A stretch of 64,000 nucleotides of DNA from Ignavibacteria bacterium (GTDB taxonomy: Bacteria; Bacteroidota; Ignavibacteria; Ignavibacteriales; SURF-24), in NCBI GenBank assembly GCA_025612245.1, contig JAAXKQ010000001.1, positions 124,001-188,000 of the forward strand, read 5' to 3'. Positions 53,379 through 62,491 of this stretch are shown here, piece by piece. The position numbers were made by a program, and so were the translations under genes. The notes under the pieces were generated by a model. It saw only the letters and a program-made list of their open reading frames with translations, had not been told where the DNA came from and ran no database searches. How positions within the stretch are numbered: the stretch's first letter is position 1; each line of letters begins with the position of its first letter.

Positions 53379-54452
53379 ATGAAATGCTTATTTCTTTTAT
53401 TTACATTAACTATAATCTCAGGTTTTATTATGGCGCAGGAATTAAAGCCGGTGGAAGTAAGACCCGTCAGGGATGAAGTTGGTTTCTGCTGGAGCCCTGA
53501 AGAAACCGATGAACTGATAGATTATCTTTCCCGACTGGAGGAAAATGACCAGGCGTGGGATTCCGCAGGCTTAGTTGGGGGCATTTCGCCTCACGACGAC
53601 TTTCTTTTTGCCGGCAACATTTACTTCCCGCTTTTTAAGGCCCTCAGGGCAAAAGAGGTAATAATTTTCGGCGTTACACATGGCACAGTAAGAAAGGAAA
53701 TTGGCGATCCTAAAAATATTATTCTTCTGGATGACTACAAGTTCTGGAAAGGCCCTTACGGTAACGTTGAGGTGTCTGGTTTAAGAGAGACGATTAAGAA
53801 TAATCTTAAGACTGAATATTTCAGCCTCAACGATAAAGCACACGAGCTGGAACATTCAATTGAAGCTCTGATTCCCTTTCTGCAGCATTTTAATCCCGGC
53901 GTAAAAATTACTCCCGTCATGGTTACACAGATGTCTTTTGAAACTATGGAGAACATAAGCAGCGATCTGGCGGTAGTAATTGCAGATTACATTAAGAAAA
54001 ATAATCTTACACCGGGAAAGGACATAGCCTTTCTTATTTCATCTGATGCCACGCATTACGGAAAGGATTTCAATTACGCCCCGTATGGAGAAGATGAAAA
54101 GGCGCATAAGACTGCTACGGACAGGGACGTGTATGTAGCCAATGCATATTTGAACAAAAGCCTGGAAGTAAAAGATGTAAATGCGCTGAACAATGAGCTT
54201 ACCACGCAGCCGTATGAGAGCCGCATGGCATCAACCTGGTGCGGAAGGTTTTCCGTGCCATTCGGACTGCTTACGACAGTAAAAGCGTTAAAGAATCTCG
54301 GCTTATCAGTTTCAGGAAAAGTGCTCAGGTATTCCGACACATGGACTGAAGGCGTCCTGCCGGTTAAGCGTAAAAACCTCGGCATTACGGCACCCTTTTC
54401 GCTCAAGCACTGGTGCGGACATCTTTCGGCGGGGATTTATTTGAAACAGTAA
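53379..54452 (+). CDS. Secreted MEMO-family protein (AmmeMemoRadiSam system protein B-like)
   Basis: A 357-residue protein with a signal peptide (LFLLFTLTIISGFIMAQ) followed by a MEMO1 fold: GGISPHDDFLFAG (normally SPHAGYxYSG), FGVTHGTV, HELEHSIEALIPFLQ, SSDATHYG and STWCGRFSVPFGLL. These cover the metal-binding His and Cys positions of MEMO, although several second-shell residues differ. Human MEMO1 binds copper or iron; bacterial function is uncertain. Export of such a domain is notable. No AmmeMemoRadiSam protein A or radical SAM gene is adjacent. Confidence 0.8.
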   Translation: MKCLFLLFTLTIISGFIMAQELKPVEVRPVRDEVGFCWSPEETDELIDYLSRLEENDQAWDSAGLVGGISPHDDFLFAGNIYFPLFKALRAKEVIIFGVTHGTVRKEIGDPKNIILLDDYKFWKGPYGNVEVSGLRETIKNNLKTEYFSLNDKAHELEHSIEALIPFLQHFNPGVKITPVMVTQMSFETMENISSDLAVVIADYIKKNNLTPGKDIAFLISSDATHYGKDFNYAPYGEDEKAHKTATDRDVYVANAYLNKSLEVKDVNALNNELTTQPYESRMASTWCGRFSVPFGLLTTVKALKNLGLSVSGKVLRYSDTWTEGVLPVKRKNLGITAPFSLKHWCGHLSAGIYLKQ

Positions 54453-54487
54453 AAAAAAGCGCATACAGTAATTGTATGCGCTTTTTT
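54453..54487. terminator. Bidirectional terminator between the MEMO and GH2 genes
   Basis: A perfect 15-bp stem (AAAAAAGCGCATACA with its complement) and a 5-base loop lie between converging genes. Confidence 0.9.
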
Positions 54488-54499
54488 ATTGCCAAATAT

Positions 54500-57157
54500 T
54501 TATAAGCTTTGGTTCTTTACGTTCCAGCCTTCAATGTTAAGGACGGGTTTTGCGCCTTTAAGGTCTTTTTCCTCAAAGTATCCTTTTACGACCCTTCTTT
54601 CTTTGGGAAGAAGCGGGAAGTAATTATCGTCCCAGAAGACAGGCAGAAGAGATTCACCCTTCTCCCCTTTTAGCAGGTTAAGGTTTACCTGAAAAGCAAT
54701 CTTATCCGATGGGTTATAAAGTTCAACGGAAACAAGGCGCTCTTTAGCCTTGCCTTCAAACCTGTGCTTTACCGAAAGCTCAACACCGGGTAACGAGTTA
54801 AGCAAGGTAAAATCGGCATACCCTTTTAAGGGTGTAATGTACCAGTTTGTCTTTGCCGTATCCAGGTCATCTGTCATGGTTGAAAGAGTGTAGAAGTTCT
54901 GGCTGAGAGGTTTTCCTTTTGAGTCGAAGAGCCTGATATCTACAAAGTAAGCCTTTGAAAGTCCGCTAATTTCAGGAATTTGAACGGCTTTCTGCGTTGT
55001 ATCGGGGGCAAGGTCAAGCTGCATTTTTTTGCTGAACTTTTCTGTCATATCCGTATTAAATACTTTTATCTCGGCATTGAGTTTTTTATAGCTTTTTACG
55101 GTCTGATTTACGACTTCAACTTCCCTTGTGCCATAATTATACTGAATGTGAACGGCTTCACAAGCCTTGCGGGCTCCATAGTAAGCTGCGTTAGGCATTA
55201 GATAGTAGTCATACAGCTGCCACCAGAGTTTAGGCCATGCGGCGTTATACATCCACTGAATTACCCCGGTGGCGTTCGGCTTATTGGAAGCAAATGCCTC
55301 AAACATTGCCCTCATTCCTTCATAGTTCATGAACTGGGCTTTTGTGCAGTATTCCTCCAGGCTGCCGGGTGTTCCCATGCGGTTATTCAATATCTCGTTA
55401 TAGCGGTCAACCGTATTGAAAGCATTGCCGCCGCAGTGGAAATCCCAGACTTCGTTTTTACTTGCGGGCCACCTGCTTTCCTGAGGGAACATCTTTTTCA
55501 TGCTCTCCAGCGGAGGTATCTGAGGCCCGGGGCCTGTTTCGGTGTTAAAGCCGTAGGCTCCGCCAAACTTTTTGTCGACGTACCAGTACTGAGGCGGCAC
55601 ATAGTCGTAAGGTCCGAGCATCTTGACTGCCGTTCTGCCGGTTACGGCACTCGTCCAGGCTTTGGCGGCGGCCAGAAAAGGTCTCGTGGGGTCGTCAGCC
55701 TTCAAGACCGACTGGTAATTTTTCTCAAGTTCCGGGCGTGGAATCTTATCGCTTCCATAGACCCATACAAAGATGGACGGGTGATTTCTGAGCCATTTGA
55801 TCTGATCCTGCCAGCTCTTGGTTATAAGCTTTATATCTTCGGGCGACTTGATTCCGCCGAATTCATCAACTTCTTTTCCCAGGGATGCGGGCCATTCCCA
55901 CTGGCAGCTCCATCCCACCATGATGAGTATCCCGTTTTCATCGCAGAGGTTGTACAAATCCTGGTTGTTTCCCCAGAAGCCCTCAAGCCTTATTGTATTA
56001 AGGTTCATGTGCTTTGCGTACTCGATCTGTATCTTGTAGCTTTCGTATGTATTATCGAGCAGCAGGTTATCCACCCAGCCGCCTCCGCGGATTAGGATTT
56101 CGCGGCCGTTCAGCTTATAGCCCCTGTGACCACTTTCATTTATATAATCCGAAACCTCCCTTATTCCAAAACGGGTTTCCTGTGAGTCTGATAAATAGCC
56201 ATTTGTACTAAAAGACAACTTAAGATTGTAGAGTTCCGGCTTTCCAAGGTCGTTTGTCCACCAGACCCTCGGGTTTTTTATTACAAGTTCTTTGAACTCC
56301 GAAGGAAGAAATGTTACGACTCTGTTTTCACCGGCCTTCAAGGTGACTTCCTTGCTGAAATGGATTGACCCAATCTCTCCGCTCAGCTTTCCTGTAATAG
56401 TCTTCTGAGAATTGTTTTTTACCTCGGCTGAAACCGTAAGGCCTGCAGTCTTAAATGACTGAAGGTCAAGGCTGCTTTTTACAAATGGGTAGCTAATGGA
56501 GACTTCCCCGCTGGTTTTGACCTTTACTTCCCTGAATAGCCCCATGTTCCTGTCGGGCGACTTCGGGTTCCAGTCAACAAATCCCATTGTCGGCTCTCCG
56601 GGAACGGGAGGGAAAACTTCAACGGCAAGCACGTTTTTCTTTCCACCCTGAAGTGCAATTGCGGTAATATCTATTTCAAACTGCCTGAATGCGCCTTCTG
56701 TTGTATCGGCTTTTGCTATGAGCTTTCCGTTAAGCCAGATGTTGGCGCGGTAGTTTATACCTTCAAAGGCCAGTTTCGTAAACTCGCTTCCTTTTTTATT
56801 TGGAACTGAAAACTCGGTTCTATACCACCAGGAGCACTTAAACTGCTCTTCAGGGATTGACTGAAGGTTTTTCCCTTCAAAAATGTTGCTGTAGACCTTA
56901 TCGTTTACGAGGTTACTAAGAATGGTTGAAGGCACCTGTGCAGCATACCATCCTATGGGGTCGAAATTTCCGGCTGAAATTGCCTCTCCTTTTGCCTGAA
57001 CTTTTTCAGAGGACTGAATAAGCCAGCCTGTCTTAAGTATTAAGACGTTACCATCTTTGTTTTTTGCCATTACGGGCAGGGCGAGGAGAAATAGTAGAAC
57101 TAAAGGCAGCAGAAACTTATCCCTCTTGAACTGAATTCCAATACACATATATTCCAA
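54500..57157 (-). CDS. Glycoside hydrolase family 2, exo-beta-D-glucosaminidase-like
   Basis: A secreted 885-residue GH2 enzyme: signal peptide (KFLLPLVLLFLLALPVMA), sugar-binding domain (about 40-215, with VPSTILSNLVNDKVYSN), immunoglobulin-like domain (about 216-335), catalytic barrel (about 345-640) and two late beta domains. The nucleophile is Glu540 (GFNTETGPGPQIPP). At the acid/base position the protein has Asp470 (WVYGSDKIPRPE) rather than Glu, the feature I recall for GH2 exo-glucosaminidases such as CsxA. That points to release of glucosamine from chitosan-like ends; mannosidase activity is the alternative. The start is TTG 57157 or ATG 57148. Confidence 0.8.
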   Translation of the reverse strand: MEYMCIGIQFKRDKFLLPLVLLFLLALPVMAKNKDGNVLILKTGWLIQSSEKVQAKGEAISAGNFDPIGWYAAQVPSTILSNLVNDKVYSNIFEGKNLQSIPEEQFKCSWWYRTEFSVPNKKGSEFTKLAFEGINYRANIWLNGKLIAKADTTEGAFRQFEIDITAIALQGGKKNVLAVEVFPPVPGEPTMGFVDWNPKSPDRNMGLFREVKVKTSGEVSISYPFVKSSLDLQSFKTAGLTVSAEVKNNSQKTITGKLSGEIGSIHFSKEVTLKAGENRVVTFLPSEFKELVIKNPRVWWTNDLGKPELYNLKLSFSTNGYLSDSQETRFGIREVSDYINESGHRGYKLNGREILIRGGGWVDNLLLDNTYESYKIQIEYAKHMNLNTIRLEGFWGNNQDLYNLCDENGILIMVGWSCQWEWPASLGKEVDEFGGIKSPEDIKLITKSWQDQIKWLRNHPSIFVWVYGSDKIPRPELEKNYQSVLKADDPTRPFLAAAKAWTSAVTGRTAVKMLGPYDYVPPQYWYVDKKFGGAYGFNTETGPGPQIPPLESMKKMFPQESRWPASKNEVWDFHCGGNAFNTVDRYNEILNNRMGTPGSLEEYCTKAQFMNYEGMRAMFEAFASNKPNATGVIQWMYNAAWPKLWWQLYDYYLMPNAAYYGARKACEAVHIQYNYGTREVEVVNQTVKSYKKLNAEIKVFNTDMTEKFSKKMQLDLAPDTTQKAVQIPEISGLSKAYFVDIRLFDSKGKPLSQNFYTLSTMTDDLDTAKTNWYITPLKGYADFTLLNSLPGVELSVKHRFEGKAKERLVSVELYNPSDKIAFQVNLNLLKGEKGESLLPVFWDDNYFPLLPKERRVVKGYFEEKDLKGAKPVLNIEGWNVKNQSL

Positions 57158-57237
57158 GTCTCCATTTGATGAATGATTGAATAGGATAAAATTAACTCTG
57201 TTTGATTATTCTCTTTTGTAAAAATATCCGACTAAAA

Positions 57238-57630
57238 TTAAGCTATATTTGTAATTCCGTTGCTGTATGCAATTGCAAAGCAAGTGACGTAGTTTTGCGA
57301 ATGACTCATCGTGAGCTTTAGCGACTTATCCGTTCCCAGGAAAGCATTCAATTCCCCGAAAAGGCGCACTGAAGGCTTGCCGCTTGCCTCATTATAGACC
57401 TCGATGTCTTTCCATTTGAAGCTCTTATCCCAGGCATCGGTAAGAGCCTTGGCCACGGCCTCCTTGGCTGCAAACCTGGCAGCAAGATGCTGGTATTTAT
57501 TGGCCTTTGAAAGGCAGTAATCGAGCTCTATCTGTGTAAAAACCTTATTTAAGAATTTATCGCCAAAGCGGTCCACGCTTTCTTTAATTCTCTCAATTTC
57601 AATTATGTCTATTCCGATTCCAATTACCAT
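57238..57630 (-). CDS. acpS: Holo-[acyl-carrier-protein] synthase
   Basis: Transfers the phosphopantetheine arm to ACP. The 130-residue protein has GIGIDIIEIERI (metal Asp), the FAAKEAVAKAL block with the second acidic ligand, and a terminal SHSQNYVTCFAIAY strand. It overlaps the ggt gene by one base, so it belongs to the downstream end of the ssb-to-acpS run. Confidence 0.95.
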   Translation of the reverse strand: MVIGIGIDIIEIERIKESVDRFGDKFLNKVFTQIELDYCLSKANKYQHLAARFAAKEAVAKALTDAWDKSFKWKDIEVYNEASGKPSVRLFGELNAFLGTDKSLKLTMSHSQNYVTCFAIAYSNGITNIA

Positions 57631-59333
57631 TAAAAACCTGCCGCCTTTCCGTATCCACGCGGGTCGGTTGCACCGTAAATTGTTCCGTCCTTGGGGTTAA
57701 TTAAAATGCCCTCGGCTCTTCCAAGAGTTCGTGTGCCGCCGAAAACGTATCCCATGTTTTTCAGATTGTCGTAAGTATCCTTTGAAATTCCGAATTTCTC
57801 GAAATACAGTTCATCAGGAAGCCACTGGTGATGGATTCTCGGTGCGTCAATTGCCTGCTGAATGTTCATGCCGAAGTCAAGCACGTTAAGGATTGTCTGC
57901 AGTACAACCGTTATGATTGTTGATCCTCCGGGTGATCCGGTAACCATAAAAGGTTTCCCATCTTTCAGTATAATGGTTGGCGTCATGCAGCTGAGCATTC
58001 TTTTTCCCGGCTGAATTGCATTGGCTTCATTTCCCGTAAGGCCGTACTGATTCGGCTCTCCTGGCTTTGCGCTGAAGTCGTCCATTTCGTTATTTAAGAG
58101 AAATCCTGCTCCATCGACTACAATCTTGCATCCGTAAGAAGAGTTCAGCGTGGTGGTTGTGCTTACGGCATTGCCATACTGGTCAACTACGCTGTAGTGC
58201 GTCGTCTGCAGGCTTTCCTCAGCCGGATTTACCCCGGGCAGAATATCCTTCGACAAGGCAGCCTTGTCTGAAATCTTCATGAATATTATTCTGGCGTATT
58301 CCTTTGACGTGAGCCATTCTTTGGGTACGTGATAAAAAGCCTCGTCGCCAAGATACTTGGACCTGTCGGCATAGACGTATCTTAAGGCTTCAACGAGCCT
58401 GTGAATATAGAGGCTGCTGTTCCAGTCGGACTTATCAAAAGAAAAGTTCTCCAGGATGTTAAGTGCTTCAATGAGTGCAATGCCTCCCGAAGAAGAAGGA
58501 GGCATGGATATAATGCCAAAGCCCCTGTATGTACCCTTAACTGGTTCTTTTTCTACGACGCTGTAGTTTTCAAGGTCCTCTTTTGTAATTATGCCGCCCA
58601 TTTTTTCAGACTGCTTCTCGATCAGTTCGGCGACCGTTCCCTTGTAGAAGCCGTCTCTTCCATGTTCTTTAATAAGGCTGAGAGTCAGGGCAAGGTCCGG
58701 CTGTTTGAAGATGAAGCCTTCCTTTAAGAGTTCTCCGCCCTCAGTAAAAACTTTTGCTGAAGAGCTGTACTTTTGGAATTCCCGGAATTCAGAAGCAATG
58801 GATTCAGAAAGCCTGAAGCTCAACGGGAAACCGTCTGTAGCAAGGTCAATTGCCGGCTGAATTACGTCTTCCAGCTTCATGGTACCGTATTTTTCAAGCG
58901 CATATATGAGTCCTGCCACACTGCCCGGTACGCCGGCAGAAAGGAAACCTTCCCTGCTCCTGGAGGCGTCAAAATTTCCAAGGCTATCCAGGTACATGTT
59001 TCTTGAAGCCTTAAGAGGGGCTTTTTCCCTGTAGTCGAGTGCAACGTCTTTCCCGTTCTTCAGGTGGATTACCATGAAGCCGCCGCCGCCGATGTTTCCT
59101 GCAGCAGGGTAAGTAACGGCAAGGGCAAAGCCGGTAGCAACAGCCGCGTCAACGGCATTGCCGCCTCTTTTCAAGATAAGCATCCCAACCTGTGAAGCCA
59201 GGTCGCTTGCGGAGACAACCATCCCTTTTTTACCCCGTTCGGGATCGGGAGATGCCGCCTGCAAAAAGTCAGCTGAAAAAATAAGCAAAAGCAGCAGGGC
59301 TACTTTAGAAGATTTTAATATGCGCATCAACAT
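57630..59333 (-). CDS. ggt: Gamma-glutamyltransferase
   Basis: A periplasmic Ntn-hydrolase that cleaves glutathione and other gamma-glutamyl bonds and matures by self-cleavage. It has a signal peptide (ILKSSKVALLLLLIFSADFLQA), the ATGFALAVTYPAAGNIGGGGFMV block of the large subunit, the nucleophile Thr in GNAVSTTTTLNSSYG, and GFLLNNEMDDFS. I chose ATG 59333, with AAGGA 4 bases upstream; ATG 59327 and 59348 are also in frame. It overlaps the MCE gene by 29 bp and acpS by 1 bp. Confidence 0.93.
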   Translation of the reverse strand: MLMRILKSSKVALLLLLIFSADFLQAASPDPERGKKGMVVSASDLASQVGMLILKRGGNAVDAAVATGFALAVTYPAAGNIGGGGFMVIHLKNGKDVALDYREKAPLKASRNMYLDSLGNFDASRSREGFLSAGVPGSVAGLIYALEKYGTMKLEDVIQPAIDLATDGFPLSFRLSESIASEFREFQKYSSSAKVFTEGGELLKEGFIFKQPDLALTLSLIKEHGRDGFYKGTVAELIEKQSEKMGGIITKEDLENYSVVEKEPVKGTYRGFGIISMPPSSSGGIALIEALNILENFSFDKSDWNSSLYIHRLVEALRYVYADRSKYLGDEAFYHVPKEWLTSKEYARIIFMKISDKAALSKDILPGVNPAEESLQTTHYSVVDQYGNAVSTTTTLNSSYGCKIVVDGAGFLLNNEMDDFSAKPGEPNQYGLTGNEANAIQPGKRMLSCMTPTIILKDGKPFMVTGSPGGSTIITVVLQTILNVLDFGMNIQQAIDAPRIHHQWLPDELYFEKFGISKDTYDNLKNMGYVFGGTRTLGRAEGILINPKDGTIYGATDPRGYGKAAGF

Positions 59334-60219
59334 TAAGTCCTTTTTCATTTAGCTGTTTTAAGAGAGTTTTTGTGAGTTCATTTACCTGCTGCATCGAGGC
59401 CTTAACGTCCTTTAAGAGCTCCTCGTCGTAGAGAAGCTTTCCGACGTTATTTTTCTTTGATGAGGTTTCATCCGAAAGCCTGTTAAGTTTACCGATCAGC
59501 TCATTTGTATTTTTCATTACCTCCTGTATCTCATTAAGAGACGTGCTGATCTTTTCCTTGTTCTCCCTGATAAAAGACGTGGTTTCCTTTGTCAGTTGTG
59601 CCCCGTTTGTAGACATCTGCTTTATGTTCGAGCGGTTTTCATCGATCATAACGTTGAGTTTTGAGCTTATTTCTGCCAGGTTCGAAATGGAAGTTTTCAT
59701 CTGCTGGTTGAAATTCTTGTCGGCCAGCACTCCGTTAATTGAGGTAAGCGTAACCTCGACGTCTTTAATTATGCGCACGAGGTCGTTTTGCACGGAGCCC
59801 AGCATGGCCATAACCGCGGGTACGTCGGCATAAAATTCTCCGTGCTGCAGGCGCCTATAGTCCAGCTCAGCAGCCGAAGTGCCCGGTTTAATTTCAACTT
59901 TTTTCCCGCCCATTAAGTCAAGCATTGAAATTCCGAATGTAGCGTCCTGCTTAAGCTTCACGTCGGGTTCCAGTTCAGTGCTTACGATAGCTGAGTTGCC
60001 GGAAATGGCAATATCCGTAACGGTTCCCTTTCTGACGCCGTTTACGGTAACAATATCGCCTTTTTCAAGTCCGTTAGCCGATTCAAACTGAATGTTGACG
60101 GTCTTTATGTCCTGGTTAAACCTGTAATTTTTTGCCCATCCGAATATCCAGATAAGGAGCAATATGGCAATAAGGGCGGTTACTCCTACCTTAATTTCCG
60201 TTTTTCTCTGATCTCTCAT
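59305..60219 (-). CDS. MCE/MlaD-domain protein
   Basis: A membrane-anchored lipid-transport subunit: one N-terminal helix (VGVTALIAILLLIWIFGWA), an MCE domain (about residues 35-115, with FESANGLEKGDIVTVNGVRKGTV), and a long coiled-coil tail (about 140-290). The single MCE domain and tail are the form found in MlaD-like proteins. MlaE and MlaF partners are not nearby. It overlaps the upstream gene by 29 bp. Confidence 0.85.
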   Translation of the reverse strand: MRDQRKTEIKVGVTALIAILLLIWIFGWAKNYRFNQDIKTVNIQFESANGLEKGDIVTVNGVRKGTVTDIAISGNSAIVSTELEPDVKLKQDATFGISMLDLMGGKKVEIKPGTSAAELDYRRLQHGEFYADVPAVMAMLGSVQNDLVRIIKDVEVTLTSINGVLADKNFNQQMKTSISNLAEISSKLNVMIDENRSNIKQMSTNGAQLTKETTSFIRENKEKISTSLNEIQEVMKNTNELIGKLNRLSDETSSKKNNVGKLLYDEELLKDVKASMQQVNELTKTLLKQLNEKGLNVDAHIKIF

Positions 60220-60577
60220 AAGCTAATTTTTCTTTATTCAGGAATTCCGTTAATTTCCTTATGTCGGTTGAATCGATCTGCTTGCGGTGAAGAATAAACT
60301 GAATTTCATCCAGGAAGTCCTGCCCCTTTTTAAGGTCGTAACTGTCGTTATTCTTGACCAGTTTTACGTAATCTTTAATAATTGCCCTTAGCGTATCCCT
60401 GTACTGCGTATCCTTAAACTTATTCAGTTCATCGTCGGTTTTAGAGCGTATGTTATTAACAATGAAAGGCTTAACCCACAAAATAACGCGGTCTTTATGA
60501 TTCTTAAAGACATAGATCGCAGATCCGATCAAGATGGTCAAAAAGATTATGGCAGTTACAAAGCATCCTTTTTTCAT
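60191..60577 (-). CDS. Small membrane-anchored protein of unknown function
   Basis: I do not recognise a family. The 128-residue protein has one N-terminal helix (FVTAIIFLTILIGSAIYVF) and a charged helical body with LIKDYVKLVKNNDSYDLKK-like stretches. It overlaps the CorC/GldE-like gene by 4 bp and the MCE gene by 29 bp, so it belongs to the same transcript. Confidence 0.65.
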   Translation of the reverse strand: MKKGCFVTAIIFLTILIGSAIYVFKNHKDRVILWVKPFIVNNIRSKTDDELNKFKDTQYRDTLRAIIKDYVKLVKNNDSYDLKKGQDFLDEIQFILHRKQIDSTDIRKLTEFLNKEKLAYERSEKNGN

Positions 60578-61878
60578 AAATTTTTATTCGGGATATCAAT
60601 TGGGGTTAAAACTTCTATCTGGACCTTTTTAACTCGTCTATTGACGATTTCCTTGACAGTAAATTTATGATTTTTATAAGTAAAATTATACCCCTCCACA
60701 GGAATTGTTCCGGCATAATTTAGAATAAATCCGCCAATAGTGTCGTAATCGTCGTTTTCCGAATAAAGATCTATGTGCAAAAGCTCGTTTACCTGTTCTA
60801 TGGAAGTTTTTCCGAGTACAAGGAATGAGTTTGCGCCAAGCGTGGTGATTTCATTTTCCTCCTTGTCGTACTCATCCCTTATGTCGCCCACGATCTCCTC
60901 CAGTATATCCTCAAGCGATATGAGTCCGGCCGTACCGCCATATTCGTCAACTACGATGCCGATGTGCATCTTTTTTTCAAGGAACTCGTGCATCAGGTCG
61001 CTTATCAGCTTGGTCTCGGGGAAAAAAAGGGCCTTGCGGGCCAGCTTGTCGAGTACGAGGCTTTTTTTCATTTCGTCGCTTTTCAGGTATGGAAGCAGAT
61101 CCTTTGCGTAGATGATCCCGATAACTTCATCCAGGTTAGAATGGTAAAGGGGAATTCTGCTGTGCCCGGAATCCGAGATAACCCTCATCAGCTCGTCAAA
61201 ATCCGTATCGTCTGAAATTGCAATTATATCAACCCTCGGGGTCATTACTTCGCGGGCAGTTACGGTCCTGAATGAGACCAGTCCGTGAATGAGCTCCTGC
61301 TCTTCTTCAACTATTGTCCCCTTCTCAATTCCCAGGTCCGCCAGTTCTGTAAAATCCGCGGATGCTATGGCTGTCTTTGACTTATCGACTTTAATCTTAG
61401 AGACAAGCAGTCTAATTAAGTCGGTAAGAGTCTTTGAGACCGGGTAGACCAAAACACCGATCCAGTACAAGGGGATGCTGACCATCCTGGAAAAGGTGAC
61501 AGGATATTTGGAGGCCCAGATTTTGGGCGTTATCTCGCCAATGAAGAGTATGAGGAGTGTAACTGAAATGATCTGGACTGTAAGAGCAAGCTCTTCGTTA
61601 AATCCGTAAGTCTTTGCAATATCGATAGCCAATGTTACAGAGATAATGGTAAGGGCAACATTGACTACGGTGTTGCATAAAAGTATAGTTACAAGAAGTC
61701 TTCTCGGGAATTCCAGGAGGTTGAAAATGTAGCCGCCAATGAGCGGATTCCTGTTTTTGATTTCATTGACCTTGGTCTTATCCAATGAAAACAGTGCTAT
61801 TTCACTTCCCGAGAAGAAAGCTGATAAAATTAATAATCCGGTTAAAAGTACAATTTTAATATACCAATCAATTTCCAA
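60574..61878 (-). CDS. CorC/HlyC-family membrane protein (GldE-like)
   Basis: A 434-residue protein with an N-terminal DUF21 domain of about four helices (ILSAFFSGSEIALFSLD, GEITPKIWASKYP), two CBS domains (VMTPRVDIIAISDD, HIGIVVDEYGGTAGLISLEDILEEIVGDIRDEYD) and a C-terminal CorC/HlyC domain. In Bacteroidota the same gene beside ssb is called gldE and is linked to gliding, though ion transport or efflux is the family's suspected role. It follows ssb in the same direction. Confidence 0.85.
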   Translation of the reverse strand: MEIDWYIKIVLLTGLLILSAFFSGSEIALFSLDKTKVNEIKNRNPLIGGYIFNLLEFPRRLLVTILLCNTVVNVALTIISVTLAIDIAKTYGFNEELALTVQIISVTLLILFIGEITPKIWASKYPVTFSRMVSIPLYWIGVLVYPVSKTLTDLIRLLVSKIKVDKSKTAIASADFTELADLGIEKGTIVEEEQELIHGLVSFRTVTAREVMTPRVDIIAISDDTDFDELMRVISDSGHSRIPLYHSNLDEVIGIIYAKDLLPYLKSDEMKKSLVLDKLARKALFFPETKLISDLMHEFLEKKMHIGIVVDEYGGTAGLISLEDILEEIVGDIRDEYDKEENEITTLGANSFLVLGKTSIEQVNELLHIDLYSENDDYDTIGGFILNYAGTIPVEGYNFTYKNHKFTVKEIVNRRVKKVQIEVLTPIDIPNKNL

Positions 61879-61919
61879 AAAGCTGGTGATTCCTATAATG
61901 TTCTACATAAAGAATTACT

Positions 61920-62381
61920 TTAGAATGGTAAATCGTCATTCTCATCGATTGGAAGGTCGGGAGTGTTATTATTCATCCCTGCCGGCTGTGCTGAACCGGT
62001 TTCCCTGATGTTTGTCGAGTAATCGGGAGCAACTTCTCCGGCGGCTTCCCTGGTAGCATCAATCGGGATAATCCTCTCGCAGAAAACTTCTGTGGAGTAG
62101 CGTTTAATGCCTTCTTTGTCCGTATAGTCCCTTTTTGTCAGTCTGCCTTCAACGTAAACTCTCTTGCCCTTTTTAAGGTTATCCTTGTAGTAGTCCGAGA
62201 GTCCGAAGGCCACGACGTTGTGCCACGTGGTTTCAGTCTGCCAGTTACCGTCCTTGCCCTTGAAGTTATGGTCAGTAGCAATTCCGAAAGAAGTAATAGC
62301 AAGGTTGTTTGCAGTAAACCTGGTCTCGGCGTCTTTGCCGAGTCTTCCAAGCAGCATAATTCTGTTTAATGAGAAAGCCAT
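61920..62381 (-). CDS. ssb: Single-stranded DNA-binding protein
   Basis: Coats single-stranded DNA in replication and repair. The 153-residue protein starts with LNRIMLLGRLGKDAETRFT, has the OB-fold block WHNVVAFG and KGKRVYVEGRL, and ends in DENDDLPF, the partner-binding tip. It sits upstream of the CorC/GldE-like gene, a Bacteroidota-type arrangement. Confidence 0.96.
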   Translation of the reverse strand: MAFSLNRIMLLGRLGKDAETRFTANNLAITSFGIATDHNFKGKDGNWQTETTWHNVVAFGLSDYYKDNLKKGKRVYVEGRLTKRDYTDKEGIKRYSTEVFCERIIPIDATREAAGEVAPDYSTNIRETGSAQPAGMNNNTPDLPIDENDDLPF

Positions 62382-62450
62382 ATTCCCTCCAGTAAAATTA
62401 GTTTTATTACAAATATAATTTACAATTTAATAGACCAGATGCAACATTAA

Positions 62451-62479
62451 TTCCCCGGAAAAGCCGATTTTCGGGGGAA
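62451..62479. other. Hairpin between ssb and the SPOR gene
   Basis: TTCCCCGGAAAA pairs with TTTTCGGGGGAA with one mismatch over a 5-base loop. No T run follows on either strand, so a terminator or regulatory role is uncertain. Confidence 0.35.
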
Positions 62480-62491
62480 AAACGCGTTTGG

